A stretch of 64,000 bases of DNA from Myxococcus xanthus (GCF_900106535.1 NZ_FNOH01000003.1:806001-870000); one strand, 5' to 3'. Numbered from the stretch's first letter, positions 1 to 8,019 are shown. Numbers and translations are program-made. The notes: generated by a model from the letters alone, not told the origin.

Positions 1-136
1 CAAGAGCCCGTCCATGGACATGAAGGCCAGCGGAAAAATCCGCCCTGGCACCCCGCACCGGGGCCGGCTTCCTCCCCGCGCCCAATTTATGTTTACCTAA
101 GCATAACCTTTTCCGGTCTACATCAAGGAGTCGCCA
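1..136. other. Left-edge intergenic region upstream of the kinase-fold gene
   Basis: No gene can be supported here. The last 50 bases are clearly more A/T rich than the rest of the window and probably hold the promoter of the gene starting at 137. A purine-rich ribosome binding site (aaggag, about 125-130) sits seven bases before its TTG start. On the minus strand two ATG triplets (complement of 13-15 and 19-21) could begin a gene running off the left edge, but only seven codons are visible, so this cannot be called. Confidence 0.5.
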
Positions 137-1306
137 TTGGCCTCGCACCGCCTCACGACCACGCCCCAGGATGAACCTTCCATCTTCACGTTCGAACGGC
201 GGCACGTTCTCTTCTCGGTGGAGCACACGCGGTTCGAGTTCGTCCGCATGCTGGAGCGCCGGGCCAACGGCGAGGAGTTGCTCCTGGCCGACCGCTACCA
301 GCGGCACGGGCTCGCCGGCCCCGTCGTCATCAAGCGCGTGCGCAGCCCCGCGAGCTCCGCGCGCCGACACCGGCTGGTGGAGGAAGTGCAACTGGCCTAC
401 CGCCTCCACCACCCCACCATCGCCCAGGTGCACTACTTCAAGATTCACCGGGGCAAGCCGTACATCATCATGGAGCACGTGGACGGGCCGTCGCTGGAGA
501 CCGTGCTGGACCTCATGGCCATGCGGGGGCAGCCCGTGTCCCTGGCCTTCGCGCTCCACGTCGCCGCGGAGCTGGCGGACGCCCTGCACCATGCCCACTC
601 GCTCAAGGACGCGCAGGGCCGGTCCCTGGGACTGATTCATCGCGACGTCAGTCCCCGCAACGTGCGCGTGGCTCGCACGGGCGAGGTGAAGCTGACGCAC
701 TTTGGCGTGGCCTATTCGCACCTAGTCGGCCGGGAGGAGACGGCGGAGGCGCTGCTCAAGGGCGACGTGGCCTATGCGTCTCCGGAGTACCTCGCGGGCA
801 AGACACTGACCGCCGCCTCGGACCTCTTCTCGCTGGGGCTGGTGCTACTGGAGCTGGCCACGGGGCGGCACCTGTTCGCGGCCGCGGCGGAGGCGCTGGA
901 GCCACCGCGTGCGAAGTCGCATGAGCTGCGCCTGGAGGAGCCCCCTTCCCTGCCGCTCACACAGATGCTGATGCTGCTCGAGGACCATGGTCCCCAGGAC
1001 GTGGAGCGAGCCGCCGCGAGCCTGCCGCCCAAGGTGCGCGCCGTCCTTCAAGGGATGCTGCACAAGGATGCGACGAAGCGCTTCGGCTCGGCGGAGGCGC
1101 TGTGCGAAGCACTTCGGGAATGCATCGTCCAGGAAGTCCGTCGCACCGGCCGCCCCTTCGGCAGGGCCGACATGGCCGCGGAGCTGACGCGGCTCATCAG
1201 CGACGCCAGCGCGGTACGCGACGAGGTCGAACTGCTCGACGAGAGCCTCTTCCCATCGGGCCTCGAGGCCCATGAACTGTCGGGGCGGGGCCCCAAGGAC
1301 GCCTGA
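137..1306 (+). CDS. Ser/Thr protein kinase-fold protein, probable pseudokinase
   Basis: Cytosolic 389-aa protein with a Hanks-type kinase domain (about residues 35-330). Visible elements are the VIK lysine (K66), the catalytic-loop HRD within IHRDVSPRN (about 168-170), SPE in place of APE, and the DLFSLG motif of helix F. Two key elements are degenerate. The glycine-rich loop is not recognisable in the segment before the VIK lysine. The metal-binding DFG reads HFG (about residue 188), which usually abolishes or strongly reduces phosphotransfer. No transmembrane helix or sensor domain follows; the C-terminal 60 residues are acidic and unassigned. The start is TTG, chosen for the aaggag site just upstream. 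It is convergent with the XRE gene and 550 bp from a canonical kinase. It may be a scaffold or allosteric partner; the family call is firm, inactivity is inferred. Confidence 0.85.
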   Translation: MASHRLTTTPQDEPSIFTFERRHVLFSVEHTRFEFVRMLERRANGEELLLADRYQRHGLAGPVVIKRVRSPASSARRHRLVEEVQLAYRLHHPTIAQVHYFKIHRGKPYIIMEHVDGPSLETVLDLMAMRGQPVSLAFALHVAAELADALHHAHSLKDAQGRSLGLIHRDVSPRNVRVARTGEVKLTHFGVAYSHLVGREETAEALLKGDVAYASPEYLAGKTLTAASDLFSLGLVLLELATGRHLFAAAAEALEPPRAKSHELRLEEPPSLPLTQMLMLLEDHGPQDVERAAASLPPKVRAVLQGMLHKDATKRFGSAEALCEALRECIVQEVRRTGRPFGRADMAAELTRLISDASAVRDEVELLDESLFPSGLEAHELSGRGPKDA

Positions 1307-1321
1307 AGCCGGGCCCTGGTG

Positions 1322-1660
1322 CTAGCGGGACAGGGCGCTCGCCATCACGACGAGCGCCTTGAGCTTCTCTTCGTCCAGCGCCTCCGAAAGCGTCATCAGC
1401 CGGCGTTGCAGTGAGGACTGCTTCTTCGCGCCCGCGCGGCCCTCCCGGGCGAGGCCCAGCAGTTCATCCGTGGAGGTCCGAAGCACCATGGCCACCTTCC
1501 GGAGCGTGGCCACACGCGGCAACATCTTCCCCCGCTCCATCCGGCTGTAGACCATGGGGTGCATGTCCAACAGCGCCGCCACTTCCACCTGCGTCAACCC
1601 CAGCCGCGCTCGCGCCTCGCGCACGGCCTTTCCAAAAGTCGCTCCCAGTTCTTCGTCCAT
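1322..1660 (-). CDS. XRE-family helix-turn-helix regulator
   Basis: Small 112-aa DNA-binding protein. Residues about 8-65 form a Cro/C1-type HTH: ARARLGLTQVEVAALLDM, then YSRMERGKMLPRVATLRKVA, matching the usual helix 2-helix 3 pattern and the SRxERG turn. The remaining 45 residues are helical and charged and may allow dimerisation. It is convergent with the kinase-fold gene (15 bp between stops) and divergent from the Ser/Thr kinase at 1859, sharing a 198-bp intergenic region that would hold both promoters. It could control itself and that kinase, but no operator repeat was recognised. Phage or toxin-antitoxin origin is possible, since such short XRE proteins occur there too, but no partner toxin is adjacent. 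Confidence 0.85.
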   Translation of the reverse strand: MDEELGATFGKAVREARARLGLTQVEVAALLDMHPMVYSRMERGKMLPRVATLRKVAMVLRTSTDELLGLAREGRAGAKKQSSLQRRLMTLSEALDEEKLKALVVMASALSR

Positions 1661-1858
1661 GGCTCGTCCGGAAGCCTAACCCAAACCCCGGGGCCTCAGA
1701 GTGGATGCCGCGGCGCTAAACCCTTCAGGACCATGTCAGGCCAAGCACTTTCATCTTCCCTGGCAGTAGCGGGAACGGCATCCTCCCGGTGGGGTCCTGC
1801 TGGCGTCTGGTGACACTTCAGGTGGGGCCCGCCGGGTGGGAAGCCCCTGGGAGACGGC

Positions 1859-3700
1859 ATGGCGGAAGCGCAGAGGCGAGAAGATTCGCCGGGGACACGC
1901 ATCGCGGGCTTCACCCTGGGCAAGCGGCTGGGCAGCGGCGCGTGCGGCGACGTGTATCTCGCGATGCGCGACGGCGAGGAGGTCGCGCTCAAGCTCCAGT
2001 ACCTCCACCGGATGGCGGGGTGGCCGGAGCGCGAGTGCGCCATCCTCCTGCGCCTGCGCCACCCCAACGTGGTGGCCTTTCGCGCCTGCGGCAAGTTCCC
2101 AGGCGTGGCGCCCCGGTTGTTCTACCTGGCGATGGAGTGCGTGCGAGGACGGACCCTGCACCAGTGGGTGGAAGAGGAGAACCCCAGCGCTCGACAGGTG
2201 GCACGGCTGCTGCGCGGCATGGCCCTGGGATTGGAGGCCACGCACGCGGCGGGCGTCGTGCACCGCGACCTCAAGGAGTCCAACGTCATGGTGCGGGAGC
2301 CGGACGGTGAGCCCGTCCTGGTGGACTTCGGCGTGGGCGACTTCGCCGGAGCCCCCCGACTCACCCAGGGCGTCCTGCCGCCGGGCACCATGCGCTATCG
2401 CAGCCCGGAGGCGCTGGCGTTTCGCAGGGCCAGCAGCGCGGCCACGGCCCCTCGATACCGGTGCGGGCCAGCGGATGACGTCTACGCGCTCGGCGTCATC
2501 TTCTATTGGATGCTGACGGGCCGCCCTCCCTTCCTGGAGGTGGTAACCCCCACGGAAATCGAGGCCGTCATTTCCGAGGCGCCTCACGCTCCCCACACGG
2601 TGAATCCGCGCGTGCCACCGGCGCTGAGCGAACTGTGTCTGCGGCTGTTGGCCAAGGCCCCCGAAGCCCGAGGGAGCGCGGAGGTACTGAGCGCGGACGT
2701 CGAGCGGGCACTCGCAGCCGCCGACGCGGCGTGGGACGCGCCTTTGTGCGAGTGGCGGCAGGACGCGGAAACACCCGGCACCGACTCCCGGTCCGAGGAC
2801 GACAATGACGCCGCGCTGGCGATGTGGGTCGAGGCAGGTGACGCCCGCTGGGCCTCGCCCAGGCGTGGGCCCCTGCCCCACAAGCCACCGCTGGAAATAC
2901 GTGCCCCCGAAGCCTCGGCGCCACGAACGCCTGCGCGCGAACGTGCGGCTCGCTGGGCCGTGGTGCTCGCCGGGCTGGCGTGTGCGGTGGGTGCGTGGCT
3001 CTGGGTGGCGACACCCACGCTGGGTGGCGGGGGCAATCCCATCCGGGAAGTGGCTTTGCCCGGTGGCCCGCCGGAAAGTGAGCAGGCCGCGCCCCTGCCC
3101 AGTCCCGGGCCCACCCTCGCGGCCGTCACCGCCGAGGTGGCGCACCCGAAGAAGGAAGAGCTCCCCGTGAAGCAGATGCCCGACAGCGTGACGACTCCCC
3201 AGCAGCCCGCCTCCAGCGCGCGGGCCCTCAAGGCAGCGGCCCGGACGATGGTGGCCGTCGCCGCCTGCTCGGGCCTGGGCTGCCCCAGCGGCCCGCAGGT
3301 GCGTCCGGCGCCTCCCGGCGAACCTTGTCCCCCCGGAGCGGTGGATGCCATGAAGCGGGCCGGTATTCGCATCGGTGACGCCACCAGCCTCGCCTTCGTC
3401 GACGACAAGCGTTTTGGAGAGCCCGTTCCCGTTCGCGAAGGCCGCGTCCAGGTCGAACTCGGTACAAACTTCGGCCCCCTGACCTCGGGAAAAGCCGTGG
3501 GCGAACTCATCTTCGCCGACCGCGTCTATGGCCGCTTCACCCAGGCCTACACCCGTGGAGGTGACTTCATCCCCGTGTGCCTGGAGATGGTCGAACAGTA
3601 CGGAGTACGCGGCATCCGGCGGAAGGGCGACGACCCAGGCCCAGGCATCGCCACGGTTAGCAACACCGCCGTGCTCTACGCCGTGAATCGCTTCGAATAG
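1859..3700 (+). CDS. Transmembrane eukaryotic-type Ser/Thr protein kinase
   Basis: 613-aa receptor-like kinase. The N-terminal kinase domain (about residues 15-290) has an intact glycine loop GSGACGDVY, the VALK lysine (about 45), the HRDLKESN catalytic loop (about 135-142) and VDFGVGD for the DFG motif, so it should be active. A Pro/Arg-rich linker leads to one transmembrane helix (about 364-385, LAGLACAVGAWLW). The outside part (about 386-613) has a Pro/Ala-rich stalk and a compact unrecognised domain with paired cysteines (CSGLGC, CPPG), probably a sensor. The ATG start follows gggagac. The DUF2381 gene begins 47 bp downstream, and the two are probably co-transcribed. DUF2381 proteins next to such kinases are a repeated arrangement in myxobacteria as far as I recall, suggesting a shared envelope role. 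Confidence 0.92.
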   Translation: MAEAQRREDSPGTRIAGFTLGKRLGSGACGDVYLAMRDGEEVALKLQYLHRMAGWPERECAILLRLRHPNVVAFRACGKFPGVAPRLFYLAMECVRGRTLHQWVEEENPSARQVARLLRGMALGLEATHAAGVVHRDLKESNVMVREPDGEPVLVDFGVGDFAGAPRLTQGVLPPGTMRYRSPEALAFRRASSAATAPRYRCGPADDVYALGVIFYWMLTGRPPFLEVVTPTEIEAVISEAPHAPHTVNPRVPPALSELCLRLLAKAPEARGSAEVLSADVERALAAADAAWDAPLCEWRQDAETPGTDSRSEDDNDAALAMWVEAGDARWASPRRGPLPHKPPLEIRAPEASAPRTPARERAARWAVVLAGLACAVGAWLWVATPTLGGGGNPIREVALPGGPPESEQAAPLPSPGPTLAAVTAEVAHPKKEELPVKQMPDSVTTPQQPASSARALKAAARTMVAVAACSGLGCPSGPQVRPAPPGEPCPPGAVDAMKRAGIRIGDATSLAFVDDKRFGEPVPVREGRVQVELGTNFGPLTSGKAVGELIFADRVYGRFTQAYTRGGDFIPVCLEMVEQYGVRGIRRKGDDPGPGIATVSNTAVLYAVNRFE

Positions 3701-3747
3701 TGACCTCCGCCACCGGCTTGTTCCGCCCGCCAGGGAAGTGATTGTCC

Positions 3748-4650
3748 GTGCCCACGCCACTGCCCATCCCTCTTGCTCTCGCTCTCCTGCTGGCGGCGGA
3801 GCCCACGCGCGCCCAGCCCGCCACCTGCCGGGAGCCGACGGAACGCCCCGTTGAGCTGGGCGCGGAGCGGTGCGGTCGGCCACCCGAAATCCGGGTCGGA
3901 GAAGGTGTCGCCACGGTGCTCCGCTTCGACACCCCCCTGATGCGCGCGGAGGTGTCCGGACCGGGACGGTTCCGTCAGGTGGTGGACCGGGAACTCCTCA
4001 TCCTGGTGCCCGAGGAGCCAGTAGCCGACGAGTCCCGCGCAACGCTGACCGTCTACTTCGCGGATGGAGCGGTCCCCATCCAGGCCACGCTTCAACTCGT
4101 CATCGAGACGCCCGCACGGGCAGAACGGCAGGTGGAGCTCTTCCGTCGAGCGCGCACGGCAGCCTCCTTCCAGCGGGAGCTGCTGGAGACACGGCGGGTA
4201 CTGCAGGAAGTGCGCGAGGAGAATGCACGGCTGCGAGCAGCACAGGCACGCCCCGGTGGCTTGATGGGGCTCTGGGTGAGTGGAGACATGGGGCGCACCG
4301 GCGTCGCCGCAAGAGAGTTCCTGGACGTCCGGGAGCACGCGAGGAACAGCCTGGTGCTCCGTTCCGGCCTGACCTTCCGGGCCAGGAGCATTCTGGTGGT
4401 GGTGGGCCTGAAGAACCCGCTGGGCGCGAAGCCCTGGCAGGCCACGGGCGCAGCACTGGTGGGGCCGGATGGCGCGGAGTTGAAAGTCGCGCGAGTGTGG
4501 GCACCCGCCAGCCTCAACCCCGGCGACGAAATGGACGTCCTGGTGGAGACCGAACCCGTGGAAGGCGCGCCCCGAGGCCCCTTCACCCTGACGCTGTGGG
4601 CGGAGGACGGCAAGCGCCCCATCATCCTCGGCAACATCGAATTCCCGTGA
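3748..4650 (+). CDS. DUF2381 (TIGR02268-type) secreted protein
   Basis: About 300-aa exported protein with an N-terminal signal peptide (PLALALLLAAEPTRAQ, cleavage near residue 20-24). It then has a beta-rich domain (about 30-110), a short coiled coil (about 115-170, with QRELLETRRVLQEVREEN) and a C-terminal beta domain ending in GKRPIILGNIEFP. Length and layout match the Myxococcus paralogous family DUF2381/TIGR02268, whose function is unknown. A TTG at 3742 is also possible; GTG at 3748 is preferred because it is better spaced from agggaag. It lies just after the transmembrane kinase. Its last codons and downstream bases recur twice more in the window as orphan fragments (5667-5726, 8020-8079), so this is the only intact member of at least three DUF2381 genes once present here. 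Confidence 0.85.
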   Translation: MPTPLPIPLALALLLAAEPTRAQPATCREPTERPVELGAERCGRPPEIRVGEGVATVLRFDTPLMRAEVSGPGRFRQVVDRELLILVPEEPVADESRATLTVYFADGAVPIQATLQLVIETPARAERQVELFRRARTAASFQRELLETRRVLQEVREENARLRAAQARPGGLMGLWVSGDMGRTGVAAREFLDVREHARNSLVLRSGLTFRARSILVVVGLKNPLGAKPWQATGAALVGPDGAELKVARVWAPASLNPGDEMDVLVETEPVEGAPRGPFTLTLWAEDGKRPIILGNIEFP

Positions 4651-4677
4651 GGGGACGGGGCGGCCAGGCGCCTCACT
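4609..4677 (+). repeat. DUF2381 3'-end repeat, copy 1 (in the intact gene)
   Basis: Covers the last 13 codons of the DUF2381 gene and about 27 bp after its stop. The region including ggcggccagg is shared with copies 2 and 3. This copy is the intact parent context. Confidence 0.85.
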
Positions 4678-4822
4678 CCAGTGCCGACTTCGGACACCCT
4701 TTCCATCACATCTCGGGTGTCCACAAAACGGTTCAGGCCCAACCGAGGGGTCTGGCCACCCCACGAACTACCCATCCAGGGTGATAGACGCATGACGCCG
4801 GACCGTGATTAGTCCGCTATTC

Positions 4823-5254
4823 ATGCAAAATCAGAACAATCCACTTAACCTATCATGCGTCTTGGTCGCCCTGGCGTTAGGTTGCTCCAGCAGTGCCACC
4901 GGCACCGCCAGCCGCCGCGACGCTTATGCGCTGGCAACCTGCACCGACACCGTGACGTGCTGCATCCAGCGCAACCCCGGCATGCCCGAAGCGTGCGGCC
5001 TCACCGCGAGCGAAGCCGCGTCGCACATGGCAGGCGTCAAGATGGTCATAGAGGCGGCGGAAGAAGCGCCCGCCGAATGGGACGACACGCACAACGCGAA
5101 CCTGCCGGAGTGGAAGCGGCGTTGCATCCGCGCCTATGGCGACTGCCAAGAATTTGACTGGACTGGCTCGTGCCACGACTGCCTTCGTTCCTGCGAGGGC
5201 CAGCAGGCATGGCCAGAGGACAAGTGTTCTCCGCGCAGGAAGAAGAAGAGGTGA
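4823..5254 (+). CDS. Cysteine-rich lipoprotein, paralogue of 10423-10842
   Basis: About 143-aa protein with a short hydrophobic N-terminus and a lipobox ending in LALGC, so probably a lipid-anchored envelope protein. Mature features are the conserved block RRDAYALATCTDTVTCCIQR, then ACGLTASEAA, and a C-terminal block with CHDCLRSCEGQ, WPEDKC and a basic tail RRKKKR. The many cysteines suggest disulfides outside the cytoplasm. The same blocks occur in the lipoprotein at 10423-10842 and in the broken copy at 7840-8019. A GTG at 4805 would add six residues; neither start has a good ribosome site. It is followed three bases later by a DUSAM gene, an arrangement repeated in the window. Function unknown; the setting suggests a cell-surface recognition or toxin-associated role, which is inference. 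Confidence 0.8.
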   Translation: MQNQNNPLNLSCVLVALALGCSSSATGTASRRDAYALATCTDTVTCCIQRNPGMPEACGLTASEAASHMAGVKMVIEAAEEAPAEWDDTHNANLPEWKRRCIRAYGDCQEFDWTGSCHDCLRSCEGQQAWPEDKCSPRRKKKR

Positions 5255-5257
5255 CAC

Positions 5258-5638
5258 ATGTCCGAGAAGATTGATTGGGACCCCATCCGCGCATTGGCAC
5301 GCAGAGTCATCCGCGAAGGTGCGCCGCTCGTCCTCGACGATGATGTGCGCGCGCTCCTCCGGCGCACAGCGCGAGAAGTAGGTATCAGCGATGCGAACGC
5401 GGAGCAGGCACTTTCTACGGAGGTGGGGGCGCTAGAACTCCTCCGCGAGAGTTCGCGGCGCATCACCGACGGGTCCAACAGGCTGATGGACGCGCTGCAC
5501 AGGATGTATCGCCACCAGAAGGCTGGCGACTTCGACAGCGCCCGCCAGGAAATGCGGGATGTGCTCTCCGTCGAAGTGGTGCCGCACTACCGAGAGGTAG
5601 CGGAAGGCCAGCTCGAAGACCTCGAAGATGAGCCCTGA
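5258..5638 (+). CDS. DUSAM-domain (TIGR02267/DUF2379-like) protein, copy 1
   Basis: 126-aa soluble, all-helical protein of a myxobacterial paralogous family of unknown function. Family features seen are WDPIRALARRV at the start, a middle block REVGISDANAEQAL, the helix pair around SRRITDGSNRLMDAL, and a C-terminal AGDFDSARQEMRDVLSVEVVPHY block shared with the copies at 7439-7837 and 10036-10413. There is no signal peptide or membrane helix, so it is probably cytoplasmic. It starts three bases after the lipoprotein stop, implying translational coupling. In all three places where this family occurs here, a lipoprotein gene of the same type lies immediately upstream. That fits a dedicated partner, chaperone or immunity-like role, but nothing in the sequence proves any of these. 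Confidence 0.82.
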   Translation: MSEKIDWDPIRALARRVIREGAPLVLDDDVRALLRRTAREVGISDANAEQALSTEVGALELLRESSRRITDGSNRLMDALHRMYRHQKAGDFDSARQEMRDVLSVEVVPHYREVAEGQLEDLEDEP

Positions 5639-5666
5639 AAGACAACAGGGCGCCGGCTCCACAGGC

Positions 5667-5726
5667 GGCAAGCGCCCCATCATCCTCGGCAACATCGAGT
5701 TCCCGTGAGCGGACGGAGCGGCCAGG
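5667..5726 (+). repeat. DUF2381 3'-end repeat, copy 2 (orphan)
   Basis: Repeats the end of the DUF2381 gene without the rest. The codons still read GKRPIILGNIEFP followed by a stop, with one silent change (gaa to gag), and the trailing bases remain similar. No DUF2381 reading frame precedes it; the previous DUSAM gene ends 28 bp upstream. It is a remnant of a lost gene or a recombination scar. Confidence 0.85.
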
Positions 5727-5896
5727 TGTTGCCGCGCACGTTTGTTGATGGCCTGGAGCGCCTCCACGGTGAGGTGAAGCGCCGCATCCGTTCCGTGGGC
5801 GCCTTCCTCAACCGCGCCTGCGCACTGCGCCTCATCACCACCGTCGTGCTGGAGGTCTCCAGCATCTGGGCAGACCGCCGCTACCTCGACATGTCA
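5727..5896 (+). pseudogene. IS256-type transposase, C-terminal remnant
   Basis: About 55 in-frame codons read TFVDGLERLHGEVKRRIRSV, then GAFLNRACALRLITTVVLE and WADRRYLDM. This matches the extreme C-terminus of IS256/mutator-type DDE transposases (typically LERLNxEIKRR, then GxFPNxxxxxRL, then W..xRYL.M). The catalytic domain, the start and both terminal inverted repeats are missing, so it cannot move. It begins directly after DUF2381-tail copy 2 and stops about 50 bp before the end of the convergent immunity-like gene. It marks past transposition or transposon-mediated rearrangement in the island. Confidence 0.75.
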
Positions 5897-5949
5897 CTGC
5901 AGCCCACCGCCCTGGTGGTCGAGATGCAACCGAGCGCCGTAATCAGCCC

Positions 5950-6540
5950 TCAAGTCTTCGCGCACCTGAATCCGGAAGAATCCCCCCACTCTGCCAAGGG
6001 GATGAAGCGCAGTCCTTCGGGGGGAGGAGACAGGGACAACACCTTCTCCACCACGGTGCGATGGAATAGGTGGACCACGGACTCCGCGAGGCGGAAGGCC
6101 AAGCGCTCTTCGAGGGGAACCTCTCCAAGCACCGCCTCGTCGAGCACCAGCTTGTCAAGGCTCAGGAGGAAGTGGCCGTCCGCGTCTTCCTCGAAGACTG
6201 AATTACCCCGGTCCATGCATGCAAGCCGCCGCCACATGTGGACAAGCCAGTATCGCAATACGGATTCCCCTACCTGAACGTCCGCAGGAACCAGTTGAAC
6301 ACCATGAAGACGCTCCCGCTCGAGCGCGTCCTTGACTCGGCCGGAGACCACGGGCGAGGGCAGACTGTGGTAGTCGACCATGACGGGCTTTGGTGGCACC
6401 GGCTCGCTCAGCTTCAACTTCACAGGCTCAACGACCTGCACGGGCTTCCCTTTCCGAAATGCGGAGGCCGACTGGTCCCACGCCAGCAGAGGGTGCTGCT
6501 GAGAGCGGGCGCGAATGAGGACAAAGTAGTCGTCTTGCAT
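5950..6540 (-). CDS. Probable immunity protein (Imm11 / MXAN_0049-like)
   Basis: 196-aa soluble protein without signal peptide. The order of features resembles the Imm11 (DUF1629) immunity group common in Myxococcus: an N-terminal strand region, PVMVDYHSLPSPVVSGRVKD, then HGVQLVPADVQ, and a C-terminal alpha/beta part with SLDKLVLDEAVLGEVPLEER and HRTVVEKV. It starts three bases after the stop of the AHH nuclease on the same strand, the usual toxin-then-immunity order and spacing. The inferred job is to bind and block that nuclease in the producer cell. Its stop lies about 50 bp from the transposase remnant on the other strand. The family assignment is by remembered pattern only and is the less certain half of the pair; the position argument is stronger. 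Confidence 0.62.
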   Translation of the reverse strand: MQDDYFVLIRARSQQHPLLAWDQSASAFRKGKPVQVVEPVKLKLSEPVPPKPVMVDYHSLPSPVVSGRVKDALERERLHGVQLVPADVQVGESVLRYWLVHMWRRLACMDRGNSVFEEDADGHFLLSLDKLVLDEAVLGEVPLEERLAFRLAESVVHLFHRTVVEKVLSLSPPPEGLRFIPLAEWGDSSGFRCAKT

Positions 6541-6543
6541 GGC

Positions 6544-7272
6544 CTACTCCCCCACCTGAAGCGCACGCCGCTGTAGCGGTGCCCTGGTGTCGCTGTGACT
6601 GCGCCCGACGGGGCATGCACGGCGCGGCTTGTCCTGGATGCTCGTGGCGCCGGCACAACCTCTCCCCCCAGGCAGGTAGTCCAGCCCATCGGTGGTGAGC
6701 GTCCACTTCCCGCTGGCCAGCTTGGTGAGAATCTGGCGACTGATGCGGTCCAAGGACTGCGTCAGCGCCGCAGGCTTTTGGCAGTAGTCGCCCCGCTCCA
6801 CGGCATCAGCGACAGCTTCCAGCGCTCCCTTCACCGCATCTGGGTACGCCATGTCCATGTCGAAAGCCCACCCTCCTGAATGAGGACCGATGTGGACAGG
6901 GACGTGGAGTTCGCATGCCACGGCCAGAACCATGGGCAGCATGACGCCATTCTCCCGCCGGTTGATGTCGTAGCCGAACTCCCGGCAGAACCGGGCCCAG
7001 TTCTCGTCATCCGCCATGGCCTCCGAGCAGATGAGGTGGTGGGCGGCGATGGACCAGCGCCCCGTGTACCAGGGGTGCTCGCTGGACTCCCGGCCCGCGA
7101 GGATGTTCTCCCGCAACTCCGTGGAGTTCCCCACGTGCCAGCCCCACGCGGCGGCGAACTTGTGCCACGCCTTCCCGCAGTACTCACACGGTGGGCGCGG
7201 AGGCGGCTTCGGCCCCTCGCCCGGCTTCGTTTTCAGAAATCGGACTCGGGCACCCCGGATGATGACGGGCAT
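6544..7272 (-). CDS. AHH-type HNH/Endo VII nuclease, probable toxin
   Basis: About 242-aa protein with the AHH signature in SIAAHHLICSEAM (the His pair of the HNH/endonuclease VII fold). Family context follows: WARFCREFGYDINRRENGVMLP, HVPVHIGPHSGGW and a helical end. An N-terminal CEYCGKAW pair may bind zinc. AHH nucleases are known as toxin tips of polymorphic toxins and as free-standing effectors. Here there is no signal peptide, lipobox or delivery domain, so it either uses an unseen route or is the orphaned tip of a larger toxin. An in-frame GTG at 7365 would add 31 residues; ATG 7272 is preferred only because the added stretch looks unlike protein. It sits between a DUSAM gene upstream (166 bp) and the immunity-like gene (3 bp downstream). 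Confidence 0.78.
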   Translation of the reverse strand: MPVIIRGARVRFLKTKPGEGPKPPPRPPCEYCGKAWHKFAAAWGWHVGNSTELRENILAGRESSEHPWYTGRWSIAAHHLICSEAMADDENWARFCREFGYDINRRENGVMLPMVLAVACELHVPVHIGPHSGGWAFDMDMAYPDAVKGALEAVADAVERGDYCQKPAALTQSLDRISRQILTKLASGKWTLTTDGLDYLPGGRGCAGATSIQDKPRRACPVGRSHSDTRAPLQRRALQVGE

Positions 7273-7438
7273 GCCTGGAAGCACACACCCGCCACGCCGA
7301 TCAATGAATGGCACGCGGGCGCAGGCGAACGCGCACTTTCCTACAGGAGTCCTGAGCCACACCAAGCGCCTACCAACGAGCGGGCTGCCCTACACATAAT
7401 TCGGGACTGGACCCATCCCTGCGGAGGCGTGGCGTCAG

Positions 7439-7837
7439 TCACGCCTCGGTGTCGGTCGATGGCTCGTCATCAAGGGACTCCACATATGCGTACAGGCTGT
7501 CCCGATAGATCGGCACCACTTCGACAGCCAATGCGTCATGGAGTAGCTGGCGAGCACCATCAACGTCCCCCGCATCCCTGCGGCGCACGGCTTCGCTCAG
7601 GGTGCGAGACAGGCGCAGTGACCCTTTGCGAATGCGGTCGGATATCGCCTCGAGGAGCTTCAGTGCGTCGACGTCCGTGGCCAGGGCACGCCCAACATCG
7701 GCATCACGGATTGCGACCTCCCTGGCAGAGCGAAGCAATAGCGCGCGCACCTCATCGGACAATACGAGCGGCTGTCCTTCGCGCAGCACACGCCGAGCCA
7801 GCGCCCGGATGGGGTTCCAGTCGAGCGTTTTGGACAT
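7439..7837 (-). CDS. DUSAM-domain (TIGR02267/DUF2379-like) protein, copy 2
   Basis: 132-aa helical cytoplasmic protein. It is closely related to the copy at 5258-5638 over its whole length (SKTLDWNPIRALARRVLREG against SEKIDWDPIRALARRVIREG) and shares the C-terminal RRDAGDVDGARQLLHDALAVEVVP block with both other copies. The start is ATG, two bases after the stop of a broken lipoprotein gene, the same coupling seen in the intact pair at 4823-5638. Downstream on the same strand come the AHH nuclease and its immunity-like gene, so lipoprotein remnant, DUSAM, nuclease and immunity gene could form one transcription unit. It has an extra acidic tail. Function unknown. Confidence 0.82.
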   Translation of the reverse strand: MSKTLDWNPIRALARRVLREGQPLVLSDEVRALLLRSAREVAIRDADVGRALATDVDALKLLEAISDRIRKGSLRLSRTLSEAVRRRDAGDVDGARQLLHDALAVEVVPIYRDSLYAYVESLDDEPSTDTEA

Positions 7838-7839
7838 GG

Positions 7840-8019
7840 CTATCCCCTCTTCTTCCTACGCGGTCTGCACTGGTCGTCGGGCCACTCGTGTTGACCTGCG
7901 CAGTAGCGAAAGCAGGCATAGCAGTCGCCCTCCCACACAGGGTTCTTCTCATCCCTCCACAGGACGTAGTTGGCCCGGCACTGTTCTTTCCACACCTCAT
8001 CCGCGGAGTCGTCCGCACT
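7840..8019 (-). pseudogene. Truncated cysteine-rich lipoprotein (3' end only)
   Basis: Reading the minus strand gives about 59 codons ending in WEGDCYACFRYCAGQHEWP and a basic RRKKRG tail before TAG. This matches the C-terminus of the lipoprotein at 10423-10842 (GDCYACFRYCEGQREWP) and, less closely, the one at 4823-5254. The signal peptide, lipobox and first half are missing: the similarity stops exactly where the third DUF2381-tail repeat begins (8020). The 5' part was therefore replaced by recombination at that junction. The adjoining DUSAM gene still follows two bases later, as in the intact cassettes. Confidence 0.85.

Noticed and set aside
1751-3883. 710-aa minus-strand open frame over the Ser/Thr kinase
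   Set aside because: The plus strand carries complete kinase motifs; the antisense frame has no recognisable domain.
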